Assembly (NCBI GenBank): GCA_021769965.1
Contig: JAETRU010000001.1
Coordinates: forward strand, 62,001-126,000
Length of the DNA: 64,000 bases
Reading direction: 5' to 3'
From: Eubacterium sp.
GTDB taxonomy: Bacteria; Bacillota; Clostridia; Peptostreptococcales; Anaerovoracaceae
The notes beneath the pieces were generated by a model. That model was not told where the DNA came from. It did not search any database and saw nothing but the letters and a program-made list of their open reading frames with translations. Shown here piece after piece: positions 28,061 through 37,870 of the stretch (positions within the stretch are counted from its first letter, which is position 1; each line of letters starts with the position of its first letter). Both the position numbers and the translations under genes were made by a program.

Positions 28061-30691
28061 ATGGTAAAAGACAAATTATCCCCGATGATGCAGCAGTATC
28101 TGGACATCAAGGCGAGCTATCAGGATTGCATCCTGTTTTTCAGGCTGGGAGACTTTTATGAAATGTTTTACGAAGACGCCAAGACCGCTTCAAGAGAGCT
28201 GGAATTGACGCTTACGGGAAAAAACTGCGGACAGGAAGAACGGGCGCCCATGTGCGGCGTTCCTTTTCATTCTGCCGACACCTATATTGCAAGGCTGGTA
28301 GAAAAGGGCTACAAGGTCGCTATCTGTGAGCAGATGGAAGATCCTGCCGCCGCCAAAGGCATCGTCAAACGGGAAGTGATTCAGATCGTCACCCCGGGCA
28401 CGGTCACCTCTCAGTCCATGCTCAATGAGAAGGAGAACAACTATCTGGCCTCCGTCTACGTGGACAAGCGGGGCATGTCCATCTCTTACTGCGATATCTC
28501 TACCGGCGAGCTGTATACCACCGAGGAGAGCAGCAATCTGAACCTGCAGGCCGATGTGCTCAATGAACTGGCAAAGATCAACGCTAAGGAGATCATGATC
28601 AACGAGGCCTTTGCGGAAAACTGCGATCAGGAAGAGATCAAAGCGGTCACCGGAGGTTTTCTCTTTGTCATGGGCGATGCCTACTACAACCCTAAATCCT
28701 CCGAAGACGCTGTCCGCGCCCAGTTTAACGGACTTTCCACCACCGCTCTGGGTCTGGCCGGCCGGGATCTCTGCATCCTGTCTTTGGGCGCTCTGCTGGC
28801 TTATCTGCTGGAAACACAGAAGCAGAGCCTTTCTCAGCTGACCCGGTGCCAGTTTTACGAACTGGGGAAACACATGTCGCTGGACAAAGCCACCCTGCGC
28901 AATCTGGAGATCACCGAGACCCTCTACGACAAGCGTGTGCAGGGTTCCCTGCTTGGCGTTCTGGATAAGACCGCTACGGCTATGGGAAGCAGGAAGATGA
29001 AGCAGTGGCTGCGGGAACCTCTGAACAACGCTGATGAGATCAACAGCAGGCTGGACGCTGTGGAATTCCTCACAGAAAATCCTATGGTAGAAAACAATAT
29101 CCGCGAAGCCCTGAAACAGGTCTATGATTTTGAACGTCTGGCCGGCCGCATCGCGTCAGGCAACGCCAACGGCAAAGACCTGATCGCGCTGAAGTCCTCT
29201 GTAAGAGTTCTTCCAGAGATCAAAGAGTGTCTGTCCTACGCTGATACCCAGATGCTGACGCTGCTTTCTGAGCAGATTCACGACCTTTCCGGGATCTATG
29301 ATCTGATAGAGTCTGCGATCTGCGAAGAACCGCCGTTTACCATCAAAGAAGGCGGCATCATCAAGGACGGCTATTCTGAGGAGCTGGATAAGCTGAAATT
29401 CTCTATCAAAGACGGAAAGCAGTGGATCGCCGGGCTTGAAAACGCCGAAAGAGAACGGACCGGCATCAAAAATCTGAAAGTCGGCTTCAACAAGGTCTTC
29501 GGCTATTATATCGACGTGACCAAGTCCAACACCCATCTGGTACCGGAGGATTACATTCGCAAACAGACTCTGGTCAACAACGAGCGCTATATTACGCCGG
29601 AACTGAAGGAGATGGAAAATCTGGTCCTGGGGGCAGAAAGCCAGATCAATCAGATGGAATACGAGCTGTTTACAGCTGTCCGGCTGGAGATACAGAAATA
29701 TATCCATCAGATTCAGGAAACCTCACAGGCCATCGCGCAGCTGGATGTTCTCTGCAGTTTTGCCAGAGTCAGCGGCAGTCTGGGCTATGTCAAACCCGTG
29801 ATCGATAACAGCTATGAGCTGATCATAGAGAAGGGAAGGCACCCGGTCATCGAGCAGATGACAGGCGGCAGCCTGTTCGTCTCCAACGATACATATCTGA
29901 ACAATACCGATACCTCCATGCTGGTGATCACCGGTCCTAACATGGCAGGTAAATCCACCTATATGCGGCAGACCGCTTTGATCGTCCTCATGGCCCAGGC
30001 CGGCTGCTTCGTTCCGTGTCAGTCTGCAAGGATCGGCGTTGTCGACAGGATCTTTACCAGAATCGGTGCGTCCGATAATCTGGCGCAGGGCCAGTCCACC
30101 TTTTTTGTAGAGATGAGCGAACTGGCATATATCCTTTCCTGCGCCAAAGAAAGAAGCCTGATCATTCTGGATGAGATCGGCCGCGGCACCAGCACCTATG
30201 ACGGGCTGTCCATCGCATGGGCCGCCGTTGAATATCTGTGCAACGAAAAAAAGCACATCAGAACACTGTTTGCCACCCACTATCACGAACTGACTGTGTT
30301 AGAAGAGCAGATCAGAGGGGTGAGAAATCTGAACGTAGACGTTTCAGAGGAGGATGGCGATATCGTATTCCTCCACAAGATCATCCCCGGCTCCGCAAGC
30401 CGCAGCTACGGGATACATGTAGCCAAGCTGGCCGGTATTCCGTCATCACTCCTTGCAAGCGCCAGAGATAAACTGTCCCATCTGGAGGAAAACAGCGCAC
30501 AGGTCAGCCTTTCGGCAGAGACCGCCGCGTCGTCCTCTGCGGCATCCGCCGCCTTCGAAGAACAGATATCCTTTTTCATTCCGCAGCAGAGTCCTGTCGT
30601 AGAGAAACTGAAGAAGCTGGATCTGATGGATGTAACACCGTCTCAGGCCATCAGGATCCTGGAAGAATTAAAGGAAGAGATCGATGATTAG
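28061..30691 (+). CDS. mutS: DNA mismatch repair protein MutS
   Basis: FYEMFYEDA, ITGPNMAGKSTYMRQ, full length 876 aa. Confidence 0.98.
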   Translation: MVKDKLSPMMQQYLDIKASYQDCILFFRLGDFYEMFYEDAKTASRELELTLTGKNCGQEERAPMCGVPFHSADTYIARLVEKGYKVAICEQMEDPAAAKGIVKREVIQIVTPGTVTSQSMLNEKENNYLASVYVDKRGMSISYCDISTGELYTTEESSNLNLQADVLNELAKINAKEIMINEAFAENCDQEEIKAVTGGFLFVMGDAYYNPKSSEDAVRAQFNGLSTTALGLAGRDLCILSLGALLAYLLETQKQSLSQLTRCQFYELGKHMSLDKATLRNLEITETLYDKRVQGSLLGVLDKTATAMGSRKMKQWLREPLNNADEINSRLDAVEFLTENPMVENNIREALKQVYDFERLAGRIASGNANGKDLIALKSSVRVLPEIKECLSYADTQMLTLLSEQIHDLSGIYDLIESAICEEPPFTIKEGGIIKDGYSEELDKLKFSIKDGKQWIAGLENAERERTGIKNLKVGFNKVFGYYIDVTKSNTHLVPEDYIRKQTLVNNERYITPELKEMENLVLGAESQINQMEYELFTAVRLEIQKYIHQIQETSQAIAQLDVLCSFARVSGSLGYVKPVIDNSYELIIEKGRHPVIEQMTGGSLFVSNDTYLNNTDTSMLVITGPNMAGKSTYMRQTALIVLMAQAGCFVPCQSARIGVVDRIFTRIGASDNLAQGQSTFFVEMSELAYILSCAKERSLIILDEIGRGTSTYDGLSIAWAAVEYLCNEKKHIRTLFATHYHELTVLEEQIRGVRNLNVDVSEEDGDIVFLHKIIPGSASRSYGIHVAKLAGIPSSLLASARDKLSHLEENSAQVSLSAETAASSSAASAAFEEQISFFIPQQSPVVEKLKKLDLMDVTPSQAIRILEELKEEIDD

Positions 30692-32516
30692 AGTATTAGA
30701 GAAAAAGGTCGCAGATAAAATAGCCGCCGGAGAGGTCATTGAACGGCCCGTCTCCATTGTCAAAGAGCTTGCAGAAAACGCTGTAGACGCAGGGGCTTCT
30801 GTCATCACAATAGAGATCAAAAATGGAGGGAAAAGCTATATCCGCGTTACTGACAACGGCTGCGGCATTCCGGCCGCGGAAACAGAAACCGCTTTTCTGC
30901 GCCACGCCACAAGCAAGATCAGCACCGCTAAAGATCTTGACGCTATCCGCTCTCTGGGATTCCGGGGGGAGGCCCTGGCCAGCATTGCGGCAGTGACCCA
31001 CACAGAGCTGATCACCAAGACCGCGGACGAAAAAGCAGGCGTCCGGCTGCTGATCCACGGCGGCGAGATCCTTGCCAAAGAGGCCACAGGCTGTCCTGAC
31101 GGAACGACTATGGTGGTCACAGATCTGTTTTATAACACGCCGGCCCGCCGTAAATTTCTCAAATCCGACGGCGCGGAAAGCGGTCAGATCATCGACTTCG
31201 TATCACAGATCGCGCTTGCCTATCCGGGTATCCGGTTCCGGCTGATCAACAACGGCAGGCATCTCTTCTCAACGGCAGGGAAGGGAGATCTTCACGGGGC
31301 TATTCTGTCCGTGTACCAGCTTGCGGAATACCGTGATCTGGTCGCCGTGGATTATACGGAAAACGGGACCTGCGTCAAAGGCTATATTTCCCGTCCGTCC
31401 CTGACCCGAACTACCCGCAGGAACCAGATCTTCTTTGTCAACGGACGCGTGGTCGCTAGCAAGGTCATTGAAAAAGGCGTCAATGAAGGCTACCGGGAAA
31501 GGCTTTTCGAAGGCCGCCATCCTGTGGCGTTCCTGTTCATCGAAACCGATCCTGCCCGGCTGGACGTCAACATCCACCCCAATAAACGAGAAGTCCGCTT
31601 CGACGATGAGAAGGCGGTCACAGAGATCGTATCAAAGGGTGTCCGCCAGGCTCTCGGCACCATGGCCGCGGTGACCGAGGTGAAGAACATTTTCACTGCG
31701 GCTCCGAAGGAGACTGAGATCAGGGCAGAGCAGACTGAAAGGAAAGAAGAACAGGTAGACATAAAACAGATATTGTCAACTAAACGCCGACCGGAACGAA
31801 AACCGGAACCTGAAGTCAAACCGCAGCCAGCGGTGCCTTCCGTTCGGGAAGAAAACGCGCCGTACACAGCAGATCTTTCAGTGAAAGTTCCTACAGTCAA
31901 AGCGTCCATTTCCATCGAAGCGCCGGGACAGAAACCCTTTGATTTCGCTGATCTGGAGATCACCGGCGTCATCTTCGACACGTATATTACCGCCGTGGAC
32001 AGAGAGAATTTCTATCTCATCGACCAGCATGCCGCCCATGAGCGGGTGTTCTACGAGAAGCTGGTGGGCGAGTATCTGGCGGACGAAAAGCTGCGCCAGC
32101 CGATCCTGACGCCGATCATGGTGGAAGTGCCGCTGGACGTGAAGGAAAACGAGTACGACTGGCTGGATTCCCTGGGCGATATGGGCTTTGCCATCGAACC
32201 TTTTGGGATGAATTCCTATGTGATCCGGGAGATCCCGACTTTTATGAGCCTTTCGGAGGCGGAGGATTTCGTCAATGTGTTTGTAGAAAACATTTCTTCC
32301 GGAACGCAGCTTTCCAACACGGTGGTGATCAATAAGCTGATCACCAGGTCCTGTAAATCCGCGGTAAAGGCCCATGACAAGCTGTCCATGCCGGAGCTGC
32401 GGGCTCTGATGGATCAGCTGGCCGCCTGCCGCAATCCTTTTTCCTGCCCGCACGGACGGCCTACTTTCATTCGTCTGTCTCAGTATCAGATCGAAAAAAT
32501 GTTTAAACGGGTGTGA
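30684..32516 (+). CDS. mutL: DNA mismatch repair protein MutL
   Basis: IAAGEVIERPVSIVKELAENAVDAGA, DNGCGI, GFRGEALASI. Confidence 0.97.
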   Translation: MIRVLEKKVADKIAAGEVIERPVSIVKELAENAVDAGASVITIEIKNGGKSYIRVTDNGCGIPAAETETAFLRHATSKISTAKDLDAIRSLGFRGEALASIAAVTHTELITKTADEKAGVRLLIHGGEILAKEATGCPDGTTMVVTDLFYNTPARRKFLKSDGAESGQIIDFVSQIALAYPGIRFRLINNGRHLFSTAGKGDLHGAILSVYQLAEYRDLVAVDYTENGTCVKGYISRPSLTRTTRRNQIFFVNGRVVASKVIEKGVNEGYRERLFEGRHPVAFLFIETDPARLDVNIHPNKREVRFDDEKAVTEIVSKGVRQALGTMAAVTEVKNIFTAAPKETEIRAEQTERKEEQVDIKQILSTKRRPERKPEPEVKPQPAVPSVREENAPYTADLSVKVPTVKASISIEAPGQKPFDFADLEITGVIFDTYITAVDRENFYLIDQHAAHERVFYEKLVGEYLADEKLRQPILTPIMVEVPLDVKENEYDWLDSLGDMGFAIEPFGMNSYVIREIPTFMSLSEAEDFVNVFVENISSGTQLSNTVVINKLITRSCKSAVKAHDKLSMPELRALMDQLAACRNPFSCPHGRPTFIRLSQYQIEKMFKRV

Positions 32517-32523
32517 GGTATCT

Positions 32524-33456
32524 ATGAAAGAAAAACGTGAGATCATTGTGATCTGCGGTCCTACGGCCGTGGGAAAAACCGCATATGCCATCGAAACAGC
32601 TTTGGAATTCGGCGGCGAGATCGTATCCTGCGACTCCATGCAGCTGTATCGATACATGGATATCGGCAGCGCCAAGCCAACAGCAGAAGAACAGGCCCGG
32701 GTAAAGCATTATCTGGTGGATCAGATCGACCCGTCAGAGCCTTTTTCTGCTGCCAAATATCAGACACTGGCCAAAGCCGCGATCGAGGAGATATTTGACA
32801 AAGGCAGGGTTCCTGTCATCGCAGGCGGTACGGGTCTTTATCTCAACGCTCTGCTCTACGATATGGATTTCAGCGCGCCTCCGGGAGATCCCGCGCTGAG
32901 AGAACAGCTGTACGCGCTGGCTGAGTCAGAATCTCCCATGGTACTTCATGACAGGCTGCGGGAACTGGATCCGGACGCGGCAGACAGGATCCACCCCAAT
33001 AATGTAAAAAAAGTAGTACGGGCCGTGGAAGCGGCTATGCTGGGCAGTAAAGTAAGGGACTTTTCTACAGATCCGAAACCGACATCGGATTACAGCGCTG
33101 TTTTGATCGGACTGACCAGAGACCGGGCAGAGCTTTACGCGCGGATCAACCAGCGGGTGGATCTGCTCATGGAAGCCGGGCTTCCTGACGAAGTGCGGAG
33201 ACTTCTTGCCATGGGTCTTGACGAAGGAAATATCTCCATGAAAGGCATCGGCTATAAAGAGCTGATCGGCTATTTTCATGGCAGGTACGATCTTGCGGCT
33301 GCTGTAGATCTGGTAAAGAAAAACACCCGTCACTACGCCAAGCGCCAGCTGACCTGGTTCAAACGGTATAAAGATATGAAATGGTTCAATATTTCGCAGT
33401 ACAGCAGTGACGCGCAGTGTCAGGAGGATATATTCCAATGGCTGAGAAACAGATAA
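32524..33456 (+). CDS. miaA: tRNA dimethylallyltransferase
   Basis: CGPTAVGKTAYAIE, SCDSMQLYRYMDIGSAKPT. Confidence 0.97.
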   Translation: MKEKREIIVICGPTAVGKTAYAIETALEFGGEIVSCDSMQLYRYMDIGSAKPTAEEQARVKHYLVDQIDPSEPFSAAKYQTLAKAAIEEIFDKGRVPVIAGGTGLYLNALLYDMDFSAPPGDPALREQLYALAESESPMVLHDRLRELDPDAADRIHPNNVKKVVRAVEAAMLGSKVRDFSTDPKPTSDYSAVLIGLTRDRAELYARINQRVDLLMEAGLPDEVRRLLAMGLDEGNISMKGIGYKELIGYFHGRYDLAAAVDLVKKNTRHYAKRQLTWFKRYKDMKWFNISQYSSDAQCQEDIFQWLRNR

Positions 33457-34565
33457 AAATTCATAATAAAAGCGATAAACCGGACAACATCGTGGAAAAA
33501 GAGGCACGGATCTTTCAGGAATGTGAGGAACTGGAGCGGCAGCTTCCGGGATTTCTGCGGGGATTCTTCATCTATCTGAAGGGCAATGTGCTGCCTATGA
33601 CGCGCTGCGCGTATCTCCACGATATCAGGTTTTTCTGCCAGTATCTGATCCAGGAGACAGATCTGACTTCCGCCAGACAGACAAAGGATATCAGGCTGGC
33701 CGATTTTCAGCGGATCCAGGCTGCAGATGTAAATGTCTATCTGGATTACTGCCGGAAATACAAGGTGGAAACGGAGAAGAACATCTACGTTTATGAGAAC
33801 AACAGCAAGACCCTCGCAAGAAAAAAATCCTCTGTTTCTGTCATGTTCAAACAGCTGTACCGTGACCAGCTGCTGGAAAAGAACATCACTGACGGGTTTG
33901 ACCCGATCCGGGTTCCAAAGGCGGGAGAACAGGAGATCAAGGCGCTGCAGGACGATGAGGTCATGGTCATGCTGGATGCTGTATCGACCGGCACGGGACT
34001 GACCAAACACCAGTACGCCTATTGGGAAAAGACAAAGAAGCGCGACAAGGCGATCCTGATGATCTTTCTGACCTATGGCCTGCGGCTCTCAGAGCTGCAG
34101 CAGCTCAACGTATCTTCTTTTAACTTTTCCCGCGGGGAATTTAAGATCTACCGAAAACGGGGGAAAGAATCTATCATGCCTCTCAACGAATCTGTTACCG
34201 CAGTTGTTGAGGATTATCTGGAAAATGAACGTCCGGCAGAAGAAACTTTGATGGAAGATCACCGGGACGCGTTATTTCTGTCACTGCAGGGAAAGCGTAT
34301 GACAGAACGGCAGATCCGCGAGCTTGTGAAAAAATACACGGCTATCGCTCTGGGAACGAGTAAAAAGGGCGGTTACAGTCCTCACAAACTGCGCGCCACA
34401 GCGGCTACCAGCCTGATCGGACGGGGCAATTCCATCTATGATGTGGCGGCCCTTTTAGATCATGAGCAGGTAACTACGACCCAGCTCTACGCCAAACACA
34501 AGCAGAATGTCAAACGCGATCTCGTAAAAGACATGGAGTGGGAAAAGGAGAGAACGGAAAAATAG
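33438..34565 (+). CDS. Tyrosine recombinase, XerS-like
   Basis: Catalytic pattern GLRLSEL, PHKLRATAAT, LLDHEQVTTTQLYAKH; long linker KKRDKAI as in XerS-type enzymes. Confidence 0.82.
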   Translation: MAEKQIKIHNKSDKPDNIVEKEARIFQECEELERQLPGFLRGFFIYLKGNVLPMTRCAYLHDIRFFCQYLIQETDLTSARQTKDIRLADFQRIQAADVNVYLDYCRKYKVETEKNIYVYENNSKTLARKKSSVSVMFKQLYRDQLLEKNITDGFDPIRVPKAGEQEIKALQDDEVMVMLDAVSTGTGLTKHQYAYWEKTKKRDKAILMIFLTYGLRLSELQQLNVSSFNFSRGEFKIYRKRGKESIMPLNESVTAVVEDYLENERPAEETLMEDHRDALFLSLQGKRMTERQIRELVKKYTAIALGTSKKGGYSPHKLRATAATSLIGRGNSIYDVAALLDHEQVTTTQLYAKHKQNVKRDLVKDMEWEKERTEK

Positions 34566-34615
34566 TAGAATAGTGAAGATTTTGTTAAGGCTTCCTTAAA
34601 ATCAGCCCCAGGGGA

Positions 34616-34643
34616 TTTACAAACGCCCCGTAAGGGCTATAAT
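34616..34643 (+). promoter_or_regulatory. Promoter (TTTACA-N16-TATAAT) flanked by nested GC-rich inverted repeats
   Basis: TTTACA 34616-34621, TATAAT 34638-34643; AGCCC/GGGCT and GGGG/CCCC arms. Confidence 0.55.
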
Positions 34644-34678
34644 TATATATGTAGAAAAGAACGGAGATTATAACTATT

Positions 34679-35977
34679 ATGGATACGAATTTTACAGATG
34701 AACTTTTGATCAAGGAGCTGGGGATCCGTCCGGCTGTGCTTTCTCTGGTCAAAGAAGCTGAGACGCAGGTCAGAGACGAATTTGCCGGCATTGATGATAT
34801 CACAGCGTACAACCAGTATAAGGTTTTGGGCGCGCTGCAGAAAAACAGGATCGCCAACATGCACTTCGCGTGGAATACCGGCTACGGCTATGACGATCCC
34901 GGCCGTGACGCGGTGGAGAAGGTCTACGCGGATATTTTCGGAACAGAGGCAGCACTGGTACGGACCACCATTGTCAACGGAACTCACGCGCTTGCCATCA
35001 CTCTGATGGGAATTCTGCGGCCCGGGGACGAACTGATCTATGCAAGCGGAGGTCCCTACGACACGCTGGAAGAGGTCATCGGTATCAGAGGAGAGGGCAT
35101 GGGCTCTCTCGCTGATTACGGCATCACCTACAAGCAGGTGGAACTGAAACCTGACGGCTCGCTGGATCTGGAAACACTGGGATCTGTGATTTCTGATAAA
35201 ACTAAGATGGTATGCGTGCAGCGTGCCACAGGCTATGGTTGGCGTAAAGCTATCACGGTAAATCAGATAGAAGAACTGGCTGCTTTTGTACACGGCATCC
35301 GAAGCGACATCGTCTGCATGGCCGATAACTGTTACGGAGAATTTCTGGACGTTAAAGAACCTACAAACGTCGGAATTGACGTTATGGCAGGTTCACTGAT
35401 CAAAAATCCCGGCGGCGGTCTGGCGCTTTCCGGAGGATATGTCTGCGGCAGAAAGGATCTGATCGAGAAGATCGCATACCGGATGACCTGTCCCGGTATC
35501 GGAGGAGAGTGCGGTTTGACATTCGGTCAGACCAGGGCTGTGCTGCAGGGTATATTCATGGCGCCGAAGGTCACCAGCGGCGCGGTCAAAGGGGCTATCC
35601 TGTGCGCACGTGTGTTCGAGATCCTGGGATATCCGGTCTGTCCTCCGTCATCTGACACCCGCAGCGATATTATCCAGGCTGTGCAGCTGGGCTCGCCGGA
35701 GGCTGTGTGCGCTTTCTGCGAAGGCATTCAGGCCGCGGCTCCTATCGATTCCCACGTGACGCCGATCCCATGGGCTATGCCGGGCTATGAGTCCGAGGTC
35801 ATTATGGCAGCCGGTGCTTTTGTTCAGGGATCTTCAATTGAACTCAGCGCTGACGCGCCGATCAGAGAGCCTTATAATGTGTATTTTCAAGGCGGATTAA
35901 CCTATGAGCACTCCAGATTCGGCGTGCTGAAAGCAGTCAACCAGATGTATGAAAAGGGGCTTTTAAAGAATTTCTGA
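34679..35977 (+). CDS. Methionine gamma-lyase family / aluminium resistance-type PLP protein
   Basis: MHFAWNTGYGYDDPGRDAVEKVYADIFGTEAALVR, SLIKNPGGGLALSGGYVCG. Confidence 0.9.
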   Translation: MDTNFTDELLIKELGIRPAVLSLVKEAETQVRDEFAGIDDITAYNQYKVLGALQKNRIANMHFAWNTGYGYDDPGRDAVEKVYADIFGTEAALVRTTIVNGTHALAITLMGILRPGDELIYASGGPYDTLEEVIGIRGEGMGSLADYGITYKQVELKPDGSLDLETLGSVISDKTKMVCVQRATGYGWRKAITVNQIEELAAFVHGIRSDIVCMADNCYGEFLDVKEPTNVGIDVMAGSLIKNPGGGLALSGGYVCGRKDLIEKIAYRMTCPGIGGECGLTFGQTRAVLQGIFMAPKVTSGAVKGAILCARVFEILGYPVCPPSSDTRSDIIQAVQLGSPEAVCAFCEGIQAAAPIDSHVTPIPWAMPGYESEVIMAAGAFVQGSSIELSADAPIREPYNVYFQGGLTYEHSRFGVLKAVNQMYEKGLLKNF

Positions 35978-36012
35978 TTCCAGGGGGATATGGATTAGAG
36001 GGAGTTTTTAAA

Positions 36013-36786
36013 ATGGACAAAGAAACGATCAGAGAAAATGCCCATCGTACAAAAGATGAGGTCAAGGACAATTTAAAAAAGGCGAAGAAAACAAAGGTTC
36101 TCCTGTCAGTATTGAAGCTCACGCTGCTGCTTATTATCGTAATAGCGATTCCGGCATATGTGATCTTCTTCCACCGTGATTTTCTGCTGCAGTTCAGATC
36201 CTTTGACGATGTGCTCGCTTTTCTTCAGCATTATCACACAGAGAGCATCTTCATATATATAGGCATTCAGGTTCTGCAGATCATCATCAGTGTCATTCCG
36301 GGACAGGCCTTTCAGTTTGCCGCAGGATATCTGTACGGTTTCATACCCGGTCTGATCTTCTCCTGCATCGGCGCAGTCCTGGGGACCAGTATATCCTTCT
36401 ATCTGGCTAAAATGCTGGGCAAAGACGCCGTACATCTGTTCTTTGGCGAAGAGCGCATGGCTTATTTTCTTGAACGGCTCAACAGCAAAAGGGCATACAC
36501 CATCGTATTCCTGCTCTATGTGATACCGGGGCTTCCAAAGGATGTGGTCAGTTATGCCGCGGGCGTCTCTGAAATGAAGTTCAAGGCGTTTCTCATCCTC
36601 TCTCTGCTGGGACGGATTCCGGGCATGGCGGGGAGCCTTCTAATAGGCGCGTTCTATATGAAGCAGCACTATATCGGTATGGCGATAGTAGGCGTGATAG
36701 CTGTAGCGGCTTTTTGCATATGTATCGCTTATAGAAAGAAGATCAACAAATACCTTGACCGGTTCTATGATAAGATCGCGAAATAA
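36013..36786 (+). CDS. TVP38/TMEM64 (DedA/SNARE-associated) family membrane protein
   Basis: IPGQAFQFAAGYLYGFIPGLIFSCIGAVLGTSISFYLAKMLG. Confidence 0.9.
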   Translation: MDKETIRENAHRTKDEVKDNLKKAKKTKVLLSVLKLTLLLIIVIAIPAYVIFFHRDFLLQFRSFDDVLAFLQHYHTESIFIYIGIQVLQIIISVIPGQAFQFAAGYLYGFIPGLIFSCIGAVLGTSISFYLAKMLGKDAVHLFFGEERMAYFLERLNSKRAYTIVFLLYVIPGLPKDVVSYAAGVSEMKFKAFLILSLLGRIPGMAGSLLIGAFYMKQHYIGMAIVGVIAVAAFCICIAYRKKINKYLDRFYDKIAK

Positions 36787-36804
36787 AGCACATAGCTGCC
36801 TGCG

Positions 36805-36845
36805 GCCGCCGCGTGAGAGAACTTCTTACGAGGCGGTCTTTTTTA
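36805..36845 (+). terminator. Rho-independent terminator
   Basis: GCCGCCGCGT...ACGAGGCGGT stem followed by CTTTTTTTA. Confidence 0.75.
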
Positions 36846-36859
36846 TCGTCAGATTTTGA

Positions 36860-36930
36860 GAACATTTGTTTATTTTCTGCTTGACAGAGAACATTTATTC
36901 TGCTACAATATAGAAAACGAACAAATGTTT
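36860..36930 (+). promoter_or_regulatory. SOS-type promoter: sigma-A promoter with three LexA-like boxes
   Basis: TTGACA (36881-36886)-N17-TACAAT (36904-36909); GAACATTTGTTT (36860-36871), GAACATTTATTC (36889-36900), CGAACAAATGTTT (36918-36930). Confidence 0.8.
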
Positions 36931-36944
36931 AAGAAGGTGAGATC

Positions 36945-37247
36945 ATGAACAGAAAATATAGAATTACATCTAAACTGAGATTTACATTATTTGTTGCGGC
37001 GGCGATCCTCTGCGTCTTTACAGCATTTAACTCCCTGATCGGATTTAATACAGTAAGCAGTTCTTCCGTGGATCAGTATTATCAGGTCAAGGTCCAGTCC
37101 GGTGATACGCTCTGGCAGATCGCATCGGAATACGGTCCTGAGGACGCTGATATCCGTCAGATCGTTCATGAGATCTGTGATATTAACGAAATCACCGCGG
37201 ACAGCCTGGAAGCCGGTCAGAAAATTATCGTGCCGGTCTATGAGTAA
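36945..37247 (+). CDS. TM + LysM protein, YneA-like SOS cell division suppressor
   Basis: N-terminal TM, LysM YQVKVQSGDTLWQIASEYG...VHEICDINEITADSLEAGQKIIVP; LexA boxes upstream. Confidence 0.82.
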   Translation: MNRKYRITSKLRFTLFVAAAILCVFTAFNSLIGFNTVSSSSVDQYYQVKVQSGDTLWQIASEYGPEDADIRQIVHEICDINEITADSLEAGQKIIVPVYE

Positions 37248-37402
37248 CGCAAAGAGTATTACAACCTGAATTTTTAGATACTTCCATGTGTCAACGCCAG
37301 ACAAGCAGTTTCAGAAGGATATTTTAAGGTATAAGTTATCGACCCATGGAAATAAAATCGCTTAAAACGCAAAATAGAGCCTCAAATATTCAATCCCATA
37401 AT

Positions 37403-37450
37403 AAGAACTCTCCATACGGCGATGTCTGGACGTGGAGAGTTCTTTTTTGC
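37403..37450 (+). terminator. Strong rho-independent terminator inside the start of ORF 37346-37759
   Basis: AAGAACTCTCCA ... TGGAGAGTTCTT 12-bp perfect stem followed by TTTT. Confidence 0.8.
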
Positions 37451-37759
37451 CTCGCAAACCATATAAATGCATTTGATCAGGATAACCAGATCCGCTATGA
37501 TCTGATGAAAGCGTATCTGATGACCAGGGCTGCAGAAAACGTAATGACAGTAGCATCAGCCAACAGCATTTCAAGATATCAGACGGTGCCGACAGCAGTC
37601 TTTGATTATGACGGCGAAGTCAATATGGAAGCACAGAGAAACCGTGAAGAAATGCTGGTATATGATTTTGAAATTCCGGAGATCACATTTGGCATGAAAG
37701 GCAGAATTGTCAACAACGATCATTTCATCGAATTAGAAAAAAACGGGTTTCAGGATTAA
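37445..37759 (+). pseudogene. C-terminal remnant of nitrilase/CN-hydrolase family protein
   Basis: YLMTRAAENVMTVASANSISRYQTVPTAVFDYDGEVNMEAQRNREEMLVYDFEI resembles nitrilase C-terminus; catalytic Glu/Lys/Cys region absent. Confidence 0.5.
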
Positions 37760-37870
37760 ATTATTTGGAATGTATTTATAACTATTCCCAAAATTATGAT
37801 TTTAGGAATAGTTTTTACTATCCAAAAAGAAAAGCGGAGCTGATAGATCATTACCGCCCCGCTGCTTTTA

